A stretch of 64,000 nt of DNA from Turritopsis dohrnii (Eukaryota; Cnidaria; Hydrozoa; Anthoathecata; Oceaniidae): the NCBI GenBank assembly GCA_027922465.2, contig BQMF02000057.1, positions 124,001 to 188,000 on the forward strand. Direction: 5' to 3'. Below the pieces are notes generated by a model that had not been told where the DNA came from, did not search any database, and worked only from the letters and a program-made list of their open reading frames with translations. Every line of letters starts with the position of its first letter. The first letter of the stretch is position 1. The translations under genes were made by a program, and so were the position numbers. Shown here piece by piece: positions 45,836-58,329 of this stretch.

Positions 45836-47245
45836 GATGTGCTGTTATCTTCTGTAAAGCTAAAAAAAACTTATACTGGTAAAATGCAATGATATGGTAA
45901 TAACTAAAAATACTTTGTAAAAAAGCTGTTAATTTTCAGAAAGAACTTTTGTATAGGAAGTGCCCTTCCTTCGATTTGCCTTTAGCACACCTTACGAATA
46001 TAACATCTTACCTTGAATTCAAACCTGGCATGTAAGTACCTTCTTATATATGTCTATATATACATCATTAAAGTAAAGTTACATAACAATAATTACTCGA
46101 AAATATTACACTGGACACTTTCTTTATTTGCCCTTCATGACCTCATAATTGTCAACATAAACAAATATTATTTGTCTTTTAATCATTCAAAATATTAATT
46201 AAGAAAACAATCTCGTTTTGCAAAGTCAGATTTTTGAAAATTATATAACTTTTAGTTACATAATATAAATCTCGAAAACGTGAGCCAATAATACACAGTG
46301 GGCAGTGAATGTTAGGTTTTCACTTTTTGCTGTAAAATTGAGGAGTTTACTTTTATATATTTCCCCACAGTGTTTTCCATCTTTCCCTGCAGCTCAGTTC
46401 TTTTATTTTTCCTCAGTTCCTTTTTAGAACTTCGGGCAATCAGAGGTAGATTTGAAAAAGACTTGTACATTATACTTATGAGTAAAATAAATGTTAATGG
46501 AATATTATTTTCTGATGATTAGTTAAACAAAAAAGCTCTGGGTGAAGGTAAATGATATTAGTCGCATTTATGCGAATTTCTTGTAGCTATGTTGTATTAG
46601 ATTTGCTAGTTGAGGTATGAATATACACGACTGGTATTTTTTCGTAATATTTTTGAGTGACAATCCAACAAATGGTTTGGGACAATCATCATATGATTAA
46701 AAGCATGTTTGTGTTTCTATGCTTGTTCCCTATATCAACAAGAACTGATCCTTCATTGACATATTAAATGTTGACAAAATATAAGTATAAGGCGAACAAG
46801 AAAAAAACCTTAGCAGAATTTCAAAACTAACTTTCAACGAAATAAAGTTATATCTAAGATTCTGCATGTAACCACGTTAAATTAAGTTGTACGTTATACG
46901 TTAACATGCGTATATTAAGACTTCACTGAGAAACAACAGAGAAATTACAGACGACTTTCTGTAGTTTGAACTCACTGGAGGAACAAAAGTTGGTTTGGAT
47001 TATGGGGATGTTTGAGTCAGGGAAAGTTGATAAGTTTCTAAAGCATTTCATTCTAAAGTAAAGCAGATCAAACCCACACCGGTCAGGGCTTTTATACCAA
47101 CGCATTCATCCAGTGTGATACAGACAAATAAAAGACATGATGTGATCACTTCGTCTCAATCCCTTTAATTTTTCAGTTAGTTGCGCTTATCAGACTGGGA
47201 ACCATTCTCGATGAAATACAGAAGCTTAGTCGCAACAACTCATTA
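45836..47245. other. Intergenic, upstream of the SOUL gene
   Basis: AT-rich. The antisense open frame at 46923-47105 shows no domain. No regulatory element can be named. Confidence 0.35.
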
Positions 47246-47653
47246 GGGAACTTACGAAAGTACGACGGCAACGTGGACGACGACGTACAAGACATTCATC
47301 TTCAATGAATCCAAAAAGAGAAGTAACTATACACTTGGGTTAAGACGTTTGTTTATAATGCCTTTGAAGTTTGTTTTTGAACTTTGAGAGGCAGAATCAT
47401 GAAGGAACCAAGGAAAATTTATCGGAAATACTGCTATTCTCACGTCTTCGTTTTCAGTACGACTTCAAAATATTACTTTTCACGTTGTGTGTAGAACGTG
47501 CAAATCTAATAATGATATCAGTAAAATTAAAGACATTTCCCAATAGTGTAGTGTGAAATGACTTCCATTCTGAAGCAAATCCATGAAGTAAAGTGAATCT
47601 TTTGTTTGCCTTACGTCGTCGTCCACGTTGCCGTCGTAGTTTCGTAAGGTCCC
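47246..47653. mobile_element. MITE with GGGAACTTACGAAA ends
   Basis: The left end GGGAACTTACGAAAGTACGA and the right end (inverted) GGGACCTTACGAAACTACGA are nearly identical over about 45 bp and continue CGGCAACGTGGACGACGACG. It belongs to the same family as 42260-42658 by its interior (TTTTCACGTTGTGTGTAGAA). The flanks TTA and TAT suggest a two- or three-base duplication. The antisense Arg-rich open frame at 47454-47681 is a product of the repeat. Confidence 0.75.
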
Positions 47654-48094
47654 TATTTTCTCGCTTACGACAACCAATCAATTGGGCATACCAGAAAAGT
47701 AGGACCCGGGACCCTACACTGCGATAGATAGGACCTGGTACACTATAAGGAATAGGTGGGAACCGAAACCCTACATACCATTAGGTGAGACACGGAATTC
47801 AGATCCTTTCTCTTATATGCTACTATTATTATTAAACGTATTTGTTTTTATAAGCAATCCGCTGTTTACCTAATAAGAAAGTTGCTTGAAATTCGTTTAA
47901 AAATCAATAGGAAAGTCGTTAAAAGGTTGCTTACTAATCTTGAATAATGTTGAATTTTCGGACCAAGTAATAAAAATATCATGTAAAGAGGCATTGTGGG
48001 AAAGAAAAATCAGAAACAGTGAATATTGAATTATTAACTGGAAGGAAATTACGGGGTTGTGATAAATTCGGGGATGACGCATGTTAACCAGTTA

Positions 48095-48632
48095 TCTACT
48101 TATACTAATCCGCAATCGTGCATCCCACTTTTATTTTAGAGAGTGTTTTGTTTTTTCTAAATTTACGGTCAAAATCTTCTTAATCGTGGTCATTTTTTCG
48201 TTAGACCATTGATAATTGACGATTAGTATAATAGCACGCGGCGTGACGTCAGTTATTTTTATCTTATCACGGAGGAACCATTGCATTGCATCCCCAATCG
48301 AACGCGACGTTTTTGGGGAAATATCTCGCGAACCAATAGAGATAACTGACGTTTTACAGGGTCGGCGATACGGGTGATGGGGTGACGCAACATTTGGACC
48401 TACATTTTTTTGGTATTGCGGCTATGACGTCATCAAAATCTTTGATCGACGATATCTCTGCAACGGTTGATCGTAGCGAAACGATCCCATACACTTTTTT
48501 GATCAGCTTTTCGAGCTCTACAACATGGGAACACTTTCCAGTCACGATTTTGTGATTTAATTTTTCGTCACCTATTTTCGACACATCCTTTTCGAAATTA
48601 AAGTCGTAAAAAACTTTTACGCGAGATACTAG
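48095..48632 (+). mobile_element. Helitron-like family 2 array, unit 1
   Basis: Begins TCTACTTATACTAATCCGC directly after the host bases GTTA. Ends with the hairpin CGTAAAAAACTTTTACG, 7 bases, then CTAG. TC start, terminal hairpin and CTRR end fit a Helitron. A subterminal inverted repeat (TTATACTAATC at the start, GATTAGTATAA about 130 bases later) is present. The core is shared with the family-1 short type. Confidence 0.82.
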
Positions 48633-49180
48633 TCTACTTATACTAATCCGCGTGTGTGCATCCCACTTTTAATTTAGTGAGTGTTTGTTTTTTTGTTTTT
48701 TAATGGTCAAAATCTTCTTAATCGTGGTCATATAGCGGCAGTTCGACCACGCAAGACACATTCACGATTAGTATAATAGCACGTGGCATCATTTGACGTC
48801 AGATGTTTTTATGATCACGGGGAACCATTGCATTGCATCCCCAATCGAACGCGACGTTTTTGGGGAAATATCTCGAGAACCAATGGGGATAACTGACGTT
48901 TTTTAGGGTCCGCGATACGGGTGATGGAGTGACGCAACATTTGGGCCTAAATTTAATTTGGTACTGCGGCTATGACGTCATCAAAATCTTTGATCAACGA
49001 TATCTCTGCAACGGTTGGTCGTAGCGAAACGATCCCATACACTTTTTTGATCAGCTTTTCGAGCTCTACAACATGGAAACACTTTCCAGTCACGATTTTG
49101 TGATTTAATTTTTCGTCACCTATTTTCGACACATCCTTTTCGAAATTATAGCCGTAAAAAACTTTTACGCGAGATACTAG
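48633..49180 (+). mobile_element. Helitron-like family 2 array, unit 2
   Basis: A 548-bp head-to-tail unit. It differs from unit 1 near 48735-48770 (AGCGGCAGTTCGACCACGCA replaces the GTTAGACCATTG text), a variant also seen in unit 7. Confidence 0.82.
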
Positions 49181-49719
49181 TCTTATTATACTAATCCGCA
49201 ATCGTGCATCCCACTTTTATTTTAGAGAGTGTTGTGTTTTTTCTAAATTTACGGTCAAAATCTTCTTAATCGTGGTCATTTTTTCGTTAGACCATTGATA
49301 ATTGACGATTAGTATAATAGCACGCGGCGTGACGTCAGTTATTTTTATCTTATCACGGGGGAACCATTGCATTGCATCTCCAATCGAACGCGACGTTTTT
49401 GGGGAAATATCTCGAGAACCAATAGGGATAACTGACGTTTTTGAGGGTCGGCGATACGGGTGACGGGGTGACGCAACACTTGGGCCTAAATTTTATTTGG
49501 TACTGCGGATATGACGTCATTAAAATCTTTGATCGACGATATCTCTGCAACGGCTGATCGTAGCGAAACGATCCCATACACTTTTTTGATCAGCTTTTCG
49601 AGCTCTACAACATGGGAACACTTTCCAGTCACGATTTTGTGATTTAATTTTTCGTCACCTATTTTCGACACATCCTTTTCGAAATTATAGCCGTAAAAAA
49701 CTTTTACGCGAGATACTAG
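49181..49719 (+). mobile_element. Helitron-like family 2 array, unit 3
   Basis: A 539-bp unit starting TCTTATTATACTAATCCGC and ending with the family hairpin and CTAG. Close to unit 1. Confidence 0.82.
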
Positions 49720-50279
49720 TCTTATTATACTAATCCGCAATCGTGCATCCCACTTTTATTTTAGAGAGTGTTGTGTTTTTTTCAAATTTACGGTCAAAAT
49801 CTTCTTAATCGTGGTCATTTTTTCGTTAGACCATTGATAATTGACGATTAGTATAATAGCACGCGGCGTGACGTCAGTTATTTTTGTCGTATCATGGGGG
49901 ATTCATTGCATTGCATCCCCAATCGAACGCGACGTTTTTGGGGAAATATCTCGAGAACCAATAGCGATAACTGACGTTTTTTAGGGTCGGCAACACGGGT
50001 GAAGGGGTGACGCATCATTTGGGCCTAAACTTTATTTGGTACTGCGGATATGACGTCATTAAAATCTTTGATCAGCGATATCTCTCTAACGGTTAGTCGT
50101 AGCGAAACGATCCCATACATTTTTTTGCTCAGTTTTTCAAGCTCTACAACCTGGGTACATTTTCCAGTCCCAATTCCGTAATTGAAATTTTGGTCACGGG
50201 GTTCGCACACGGGAATGTGGGATTCTTGCACATCCTTTTCGAAATTAAAGCCGTAAAAAACTTTTACGCGAGATACTAG
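49720..50279 (+). mobile_element. Helitron-like family 2 array, unit 4
   Basis: A 560-bp unit with the family ends. The 3' part has an extra GGTTCGCACACGGGAATGTG stretch. By eye it is identical in length and sequence to unit 5. Confidence 0.82.
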
Positions 50280-50839
50280 TCTTATTATACTAATCCGCAA
50301 TCGTGCATCCCACTTTTATTTTAGAGAGTGTTGTGTTTTTTTCAAATTTACGGTCAAAATCTTCTTAATCGTGGTCATTTTTTCGTTAGACCATTGATAA
50401 TTGACGATTAGTATAATAGCACGCGGCGTGACGTCAGTTATTTTTGTCGTATCATGGGGGATTCATTGCATTGCATCCCCAATCGAACGCGACGTTTTTG
50501 GGGAAATATCTCGAGAACCAATAGCGATAACTGACGTTTTTTAGGGTCGGCAACACGGGTGAAGGGGTGACGCATCATTTGGGCCTAAACTTTATTTGGT
50601 ACTGCGGATATGACGTCATTAAAATCTTTGATCAGCGATATCTCTCTAACGGTTAGTCGTAGCGAAACGATCCCATACATTTTTTTGCTCAGTTTTTCAA
50701 GCTCTACAACCTGGGTACATTTTCCAGTCCCAATTCCGTAATTGAAATTTTGGTCACGGGGTTCGCACACGGGAATGTGGGATTCTTGCACATCCTTTTC
50801 GAAATTAAAGCCGTAAAAAACTTTTACGCGAGATACTAG
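50280..50839 (+). mobile_element. Helitron-like family 2 array, unit 5
   Basis: A 560-bp unit that appears identical to unit 4, so it is either a very recent duplication or an assembly repeat. It ends CTAG at 50839. Confidence 0.82.
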
Positions 50840-53357
50840 TCTTATTATACTAATTCGCGATTGTGCATCCGGTTTTTATTTTAGAGAGTGACATATTTGT
50901 TTTTTTTTCACGGTCAAATCCTTCTTATTTTTTCCCTTTTTGTCGTAAAACCACGCAGAGACGAGAGACACTTTTTTTGATTTTCCGCGATTAGTATATG
51001 CTCCTCCGTTTTGTTATTTTTGGTTTGCGCAGTGGAAATCAGCCGAAAAACGTCTTTGGAGGAGTGCGAGCAATGCAATTTCTTCGTTCGAAATTTGTCA
51101 ACGATCATTTCGTGAGCAAGAAACTTCGCGAAGAAGACGGGTTTCTTTTTGTATACGAATATTTCAATTGAAATTTGATTGTTTTAGGCAGCAAATCGAC
51201 GAAAGAACTGACGAAGAAACACAGGTTTGTATGCACGAAGGTATTGTTATTATTATAAAACGTTTTGCTAAACTTTTACTCTTATTAATAAAACAACACG
51301 GGTAGCAAGTGAGTTAGTTATTTGTTTACAATGAAAAATCATATTTAGATATACAGAAGAAGTGCAGTGAAGTTTTTAAAAGATAAGCTGCAGAAAGATC
51401 GAACGATTAATAAAAGAACAGGCAGCAGCATGTGTGTAAGTGATTAGTTAGCAGGTAGCACACATGCGTAGGTGAGTTTTTGAACAGATGTTTGTTTTTT
51501 TCAGATGAAAACCAAACGAAGAACGAGTGGAAGAAAGTCGTGCTGATTTTACGAATTTCTTTTTATAGTTATCAAATAGTTATGGGAGTGCAGCAGTACA
51601 GAAGTAGTGTAGATGAAGTTGAAGAAAGGATGATGTTTATTTACATTGGTGAAAATGGTTTTACTTTTTTTCGGTGGAAAATTGTTTGGAAAAGATATAA
51701 AGTAATATACGTAAGTACATGAGTCAAACGGATTTAATAAATACAGCGTTAAAAGAGAATAAAAACAGAGTTAAAACGATCAGATCATAAAGATGCAGGT
51801 CCTACACGAGCAGTTACTGATTTGTTTTGGTAACGAACTGTTCCTTATTTTATTTATTTCAAAATGGCTCCACAGTTATGAAGTTACGAAGAAAGCATTT
51901 TTATGTCTTTCACTGTATAAAAATGGTAGTGAAATTGCAGTAGAAAACAAATAGAAAGTGTATGTTTACAATAGGAAAGTATGCTGGAAAGTTAATCGAG
52001 TGTTATTAATTTGTTTACAGGTATGAAATATAGAAAGTAAAAGAGTTTAGAAGTGTTTGATAATGGCTACAGAACATGATCAATTATTGTTGTTTACTAT
52101 CATGATGATGTGAATTGGTATTGAAAGGTAAAGTTAAAATAGTATCTATTTAGTTAAAACACAGTTAGTATTAGTGGATAAATAAAGGATAAGAGGGATG
52201 TTTACTGTTGTGTTTTGAATTTTCCAGCGCAGAGGAGGAGCTTTGAACTGGAAATAAAAAATGGCTCCACGAATGTTTTCATATGTTAAAAATTTTTCAG
52301 CTATACTAATTCTGTCATTACGTTTGTGTTTTTAATTATTATTTTTAAGGTTAATATATTTTCAAAGTTTCTTTTACTTTGTTTTGTTTTTCTTTAGATT
52401 TCGTCATAGCATGATTAGGTTTTTTGTATATGTTTTTTGAATGTTTTCATCTGTTAAGTAGAAATGAAGCACATGATGGGTTATAATGTTGAGAGGGTTA
52501 CTTAAGAGAAGAATGGATTATGTAATTTAAATGACTGTGCAATGAAACTATCCTACAACAAATAAGCGTTGTTGGCTGTATTTTTCTTAAGTTTATATTT
52601 TATCGCGTTTATGCATATTTTGTGTTATGGTAATCGTTTACGTACTATGCCTAGGTATATAACTTTGGCTGTATGATTTTATTTGTGACTTTTTATCTTC
52701 TGTGTAAATTTTTGTTCTTAGTTATTGTTTTTAGGATAAATGCGTACTTGAATTTCCTTTTTTTTTTGTTTTGTTTTTTTTTTTATTTTCGGTATTACAA
52801 TTGAAATATTATTCTTTTAGGCAATAATAAAAAAGCACAAAGAAATGAAACTCATGGTTTTAATCATGATGTTGATGGTTTTGGGAAGAACTAAATATAT
52901 CATTTCAAAAATTCATTAATGATTGCAGTCCAGTAGTAACTTTTGAACAAAAGAAAAAGTTCGAAGGTATCATTTTTGTAATATTATTCAATGTTTGGTT
53001 TTGTATGTCTGGGTTAACGGTTCTGAGTTATATATTGCGTTTTTTTACATTAAAGTTACTTCTCTTCTGCGTATGAATATATATTCTGAGCCATGTTGCT
53101 ATTTGTTTCTGTTTTAAATTTTCTGAATGTAAGAAATGAATTAAAAAATTAATGCCTGAAAAGAAACTTTTGCAAGAGTTAAATTCTGCGACACAACGCA
53201 TACTGAACAAGGGTGGCGAGCGACGCCGCCTGGGATGTTTTTGAGTTGCGATTCTATGATTTATTTCTTCATCATGGGGTACGTACACGGGAATGGTGGA
53301 TTTGACCTAATGTTTTCGAAGTTAAGTTCGGTAAAAAGTTTTTACCCGGGATACTAG
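50840..53357 (+). mobile_element. Helitron-like family 2 array, unit 6 (long, mosaic)
   Basis: Begins TCTTATTATACTAATTCGCG and ends with a variant hairpin GTAAAAAGTTTTTAC, then CCGGGATACTAG at 53357. At 2518 bp it is far longer than its neighbours, with a unique AT-rich interior. Near 53205-53235 it contains a family-1 3' hairpin (GGCGAGCGACGCCGCC), so sequence from both families is joined here. No Rep/helicase frame was found. Confidence 0.7.
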
Positions 53358-54619
53358 TCTACTTATAATAATCCGCAATCGTGTGCAACACATTTAACTT
53401 AGAGAGTGATTGTTTTTTTAAAAATTTACGGCCAAAATCTTCTTAATCGTGGTCATATAGCGGCAGTTCGACCACGCAAGACACATTCACGATTAGTATA
53501 ATAGCACGGGGCATCTAACGTCAGTTATTTTTAAGCCAATCAAAACGCAAGAAATTATTTTTTCGCCGTTTTGATTGGTTGCCGACGGAATCCGTTAGTA
53601 AATCCCTTAGTCTACAGACAGTTTCACGAAGCAGACGAAGGTGAAAGGTGAAAGGTTTACTACACTTACTGGAAAGAAAAGAAAGTTTACAGAGGTATTT
53701 AGTGTATGTTTATAGTAGAAAATCTTCTGCAAAATAGAGAAAGTTACCTCACATAAGCATAAAAGCAGTTTTTCCAAACGAAGAAAGTAGTTTTATGTTG
53801 TTCAGTGTATAAATATGGTAGCGTAATTTCAGTGGAAAAGAAATAGCAGAAGAAAGTGTTTTAAGTATATGTTTACAGTAGGAAAGTGTGCTGGAAAGTA
53901 GTAGTTTAAATTAGTAGTAGTTTAAAGTATTATTATTTTGTTTTCAGATATGAAATATGGAAAGTAAAGAGTTTATAAGTGTTTGAAAATGGCTGCAGAA
54001 GATGTTGTTGTTTACTAACACGATGATGTGAATTAGTATGGATAGGTATATTCTCTTTGTTTGAAGTTAAACCAAAGTTAAAATATTATAGATCTATTTA
54101 GTTAAACACAGTTTATTTATCCAGCATTTTCGTTGTTTTCCTGTACGCACAAGTTATTTTTACTACTATCATGAAAGATGTATTATGAATATTTTGATGT
54201 GTGTCAGATCTTCCGATTAAAAAGTTTTTCTGTTCATAACTCCAGTGTTGATAGTGAACTAAAAATGCTTTAGCTGGAATACCTAGGGTTTCTTAATTAA
54301 AAGGGTGAGAAGTGGGTTTTTTTTCGTATTGACGTTAGATTTTTCATCACGGGCAACCATTGCATTGCATCTTCAATCGATACAATTTATTTTACAAAGT
54401 GAAAAAAGCCGATGCACACGCAGCGCGTATTTTTATTTTTGATGGGTTTAAGATCTTCCAAGTAAAACGACTGTTCTGCGCTCCTATTTCTAAAGTTTAA
54501 AGTACTTACAGCACTGATACCCTTTCTGTTCATCATGCTGTGATTTAATTTTTGGACACCAGGTTTGGAAGTCACTTTCAGAATTTAAACCCGTAAAAAA
54601 TTTTTACACGGGATACTAG
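53358..54619 (+). mobile_element. Helitron-like family 2 array, unit 7
   Basis: Begins TCTACTTATAATAATCCGC and ends GTAAAAAATTTTTAC, then ACGGGATACTAG at 54619, followed by host T. Its core differs from units 1-5 (AT-rich 53600-54300). With unit 1 it defines the array insertion site as GTTA before and TTTTAC after, an A/T junction as expected for Helitrons. Confidence 0.75.
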
Positions 54620-54941
54620 TTTTACATAATGCCCGATAGGTTTACGGTAAGAGGGTTAGGGTTAGGGTTATTATGCATAACAACCGGGAAATATGCATAA
54701 TTCCCAATTTACCATATTCCCCCGTAACATATATACCGAAAATCTTAAAAAAATATGATGCTAAGCTAAAAAGTTGGGCCTAGAAACGTTGCTAAAGTTT
54801 TTTAAAGACTTGGTTGCTTTAAAAAACGTGTACAGTTGATGTTGGGAATTGTTTTTTGAAATATTCATTAACTATTAATTCAAATTTGAAACAAAAAAAA
54901 GGCTATTTTAAGCTCACTACCATATAATAAAGGTAAATACT
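54620..54941. other. Spacer with short telomere-like run
   Basis: Contains three GTTAGG-type units at about 54650-54670 and a GATGCTAAGC segment. Nothing else was recognised. Confidence 0.4.
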
Positions 54942-56442
54942 TGTTACGCCGACGAATGTAGTAACTCCGAAAATGTAGTACATTTTCAACGACAGACAGC
55001 AATGTGGTAACTCCGACATACGAAGAAAAAATCAACGACAAATGTAGTAAACACCTTTAAAGTTGAAATGAGCCATAATTATGCAAAACACATGAAGGTC
55101 TTCACCAAGTAACTTTTCAAGGGCTATTAGGTGGCCATATAATAAAATCTAAAATCACGCATGTGCAGTAAAAAAGACGCTAATATGAGCTAAATGAGCC
55201 ATAATTAGGCAAAACACATTAAGGTCTTTGCCAAGTAACTTTTTCAGTGCTATCAGGTAGCGTGTAATAAGCCTGAAATTAGCGCAAACGTAGTAACAGA
55301 CTGTTAATACAAGCAGAATCAGTCATAATTAGGCAAAACACATTAACGTCTTCATCAAGTAACTTTTTAAGGACTTTCAAGTGTCCATATAATAAAACCC
55401 AAAATCGCCCATGCGCAGTAAAAAAATGCTAACATGAGCTAAATAAGCCGTAATTAGGCATAACTAATCAAGGTCTTCATTAGATAATTTTTCAAGTGCT
55501 GTCAAGTGGCCATATAATAGAACCCAAGTTTGCGTATGGGCAGTGGAAACATTTTGGGAGAATCATTACAAAGTTTGTTGTAAATTTCATAAGTGTATGC
55601 GTAAATGCTGTACAATCTTGATTTGCTGTTTTGAACTGAATAGTCCCATTACCTGCAATCCTACTGTTTAAAGAATACTACAAACAATACAGTACCACCG
55701 GTGTAAACAGTAAATAAGTACTCCCCGCAAAAAAGTACTCCCCCAGTACTTATTTACTAGGGAATAAGTACTCCCTTAGGAAATAAGTACTCCCCTGTGA
55801 TAAGATATTCCATTTTTCTGAGATGGGGAGTATTTTTTTACTAAGAACAAGATTCGCAAAAATGCGACTATATATTTCCCCAAAGTTGCAAACATTTTAT
55901 CAATTATTATGTGTACATTGATAACCATGAGAAAAAATGTATCATTAAATAGGTACAGTATAACTACCATCAACCTGATACTAAGATTGAATTTAATACC
56001 ACAGAAAAACTTACTTTGAACTTATTATGAAATGAAGTTGTTCACGGTCAAATGATAAGGTTTCTCTTAAAATTTTTTGCCGTGGAGTTAAAAAGTGACT
56101 GAGAAGTTACTATGGACACGTAGCTAAAAATTACAAGACCTAAATGCGACTAATATTTCTCCTTAAACAACTGCATATCGACAACTCCATCAATGTGTAA
56201 GACAATTTCATCATGTATGATCTTTATTGTTGCAGAAGCTTGACAAGTTTCCTATCCTTATACCATAAAATAAGGGTAAACAATGTAACTTAACAGAACA
56301 CTTGCCTTTTGTAACTCGGACAAAACTATCTTACAAACATTATACAATCAAATTTGTATACAGGTTTTCTGTACAAAAGAAGAAAATAAAATTGCTAAAC
56401 TTAATTTTGATACCACGGTATACTTTCGGGTAGACATATATG

Positions 56443-56896
56443 CCGTATTCTCTCTAACTAGCGCCCCGCTCCAGTAAGTGACCCCCCCCCCCCCCCTCTC
56501 TAATAAGCATCCCTTCTAGTCAAAAATATTTTTATAAGCGCCCCTCTCCCGGGCGCTTGTAGAGTGACTAGACAGAAATTAGACTAGACTCAGAAATTTA
56601 TAAGCGCCCGGGTGGTAATTAGAACTTTGAACAAAAAGCGAAAATTCTGTATATAATAGAAACAGAAGACTAAATGTCTAAATTTAAGTTATAAGTAAAA
56701 AATCTTATTTCGTTGCCATGAAAATATAATACAGTTGTTACAATTGCAATGCCTCGTTCACAGCTAGCATGACCATTTCAAAATGTTTTTATAAGCGCCC
56801 CTCTCCAATTAGCACCCCTCTCTAATAAGTGCCCAAACCCCCCCCCAATTTCCAAAAAAAAATTATAAGGGCCCGCACTTATTACAGAGAATACGG
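56443..56896. mobile_element. Nested element with CCGTATTCTCT ends and AAGCGCCC repeats
   Basis: The left end CCGTATTCTCTCTAACTAGC and the right end GCACTTATTACAGAGAATAC (then GG) are inverted matches. The interior repeats TTATAAGCGCCCCTCTCC and holds C runs at about 56482-56497 and 56837-56846. No frame is coding. Confidence 0.55.
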
Positions 56897-57289
56897 TAAG
56901 CAAATAACTATCAAAAGCAATCAAAATCTCTAGTAACAAATATTACGTGTAACATTTCAAATTAGGACAGAATAGTTCAAGTATATATTCAGAATAAACA
57001 TCTCTCTTCAAAAAAATATGTTCACCTCATTGTTTATTTTGTGCTTAAAAATGACCATATATAAATCCCAAATGGAAAAAAAAACTTTGGTAGTGAAAAT
57101 ACATATCCATAACCAAATCACTACATAGCTCAAAGTAGAAGTTCGTGTTCCAGCTTGATTTAATTTACAGACTGTCATTTGTATTGTGTTTTGATTTACG
57201 TTCGTTGTTCGTACAGGAAAATTGACAGTATATATTAAATTTTGCAAAATAAAATATATGATATATATACAGTATCAAAACAGTATACG

Positions 57290-58240
57290 TGACCATGGAA
57301 TTCATCCATAGCAAACTACATTTCTGTTGTTGGATTAAATGACTATCCAAGGAAGCACACTCGACCAGATTCTGTCAAGTTATTATGTGTCTCAATCCTG
57401 TGTTTTAAAATATTATACGCAATTAGTTTCTGACTTATTGCTTCATTACTTGCTGCTTTTGTATGTACTTTTTGAATTAACACACTGGTTGTTCTCCACA
57501 TGAAAAGGGTTTCCTTTATTGTGGCTGGTGCATCGTGCTTTCAGTTCAGTTGGGCTACATTATATCAGGATGTAAAATTAAAATAAATCTTCAGCCTGGC
57601 TATTGATAATGAATTTTCACCTTTGCACTGAAACCACAGCTTCAATGGTTTACTGTTCCAAGCATTTAATAACCAGTCACGTTTGTACTTGCAGTTTTTG
57701 TGATGTAATCTATGAATCAAAGAAACTGATTGAACTGGATGTGCTCCATATAAAAAGGATAATTCCTTTAAATGGCTGTACATCATGTGCTTTCAGTGTT
57801 GTTCAGTTTGGGCCACATTTATCCAGGATGTAACATAAAAATAAATCTTCAGCGTGGCTTTTATTAGTGAATTTTCACCCTTTCACTGAAATCACAGCTT
57901 CAATGGTTTACTGTTCCAAGCATTTAATAACCAGTCACCATAACATTGTTGTAAACAAAAACAAAACATCATCATCACGATCCATTTCCATCATTTAACG
58001 TTTCATCTATTATTGAATCATTTTAAAAGCTAGCAGAAAAAAAACAAAAATCTTCCATTGTTCATCTGCTCTGCACTGACTGAAAAAAATGGCGTGCTGT
58101 AGGCTAGCCTCTGTTCTTATCTACTTTGGCTAGGCGAAAATTCAATACCGAACCGCGACTATAAAAGTGAACGGAGAAGATGATGAAGAAGGAAAATGCC
58201 GGTTTTAACATATATTTCGCCCTATGGGGAAATATATAAA
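57290..58240 (+). repeat. Segment shared with 21310-22811 (inverted there)
   Basis: An interior part of the Ginger element, upstream of the integrase. An internal duplication of about 250 bp is also visible: the text TTTCACTGAAATCACAGCTT at 57880 repeats 57620-57640, and CAAGCATTTAATAACCAGTC occurs at 57659 and 57917. Confidence 0.55.
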
Positions 58241-58329
58241 AAGTACTCCCTTGAAAAAACCTAATGAAGCTATTGCATTGAGGAATCGAATGTGAACACG
58301 TGGAATGTAGAATGATATGAAAGAAATTC

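Noticed and set aside
47454..47681. Antisense Arg-rich open frame
   Set aside because: Derived from the CGACGACG terminal inverted repeat of the MITE at 47246-47653.
48354..50791. Antisense open frames of 68-91 codons conserved in all family-2 Helitron units
   Set aside because: They follow the repeat core shared with other units and show no domain. A plausible coding signal would need synonymous-site excess, which cannot be measured here.
48095..50839. CRISPR-like regular array
   Set aside because: Units of 538-560 bp are far too long, are similar throughout instead of repeat-spacer, and have Helitron ends. The genome is eukaryotic.
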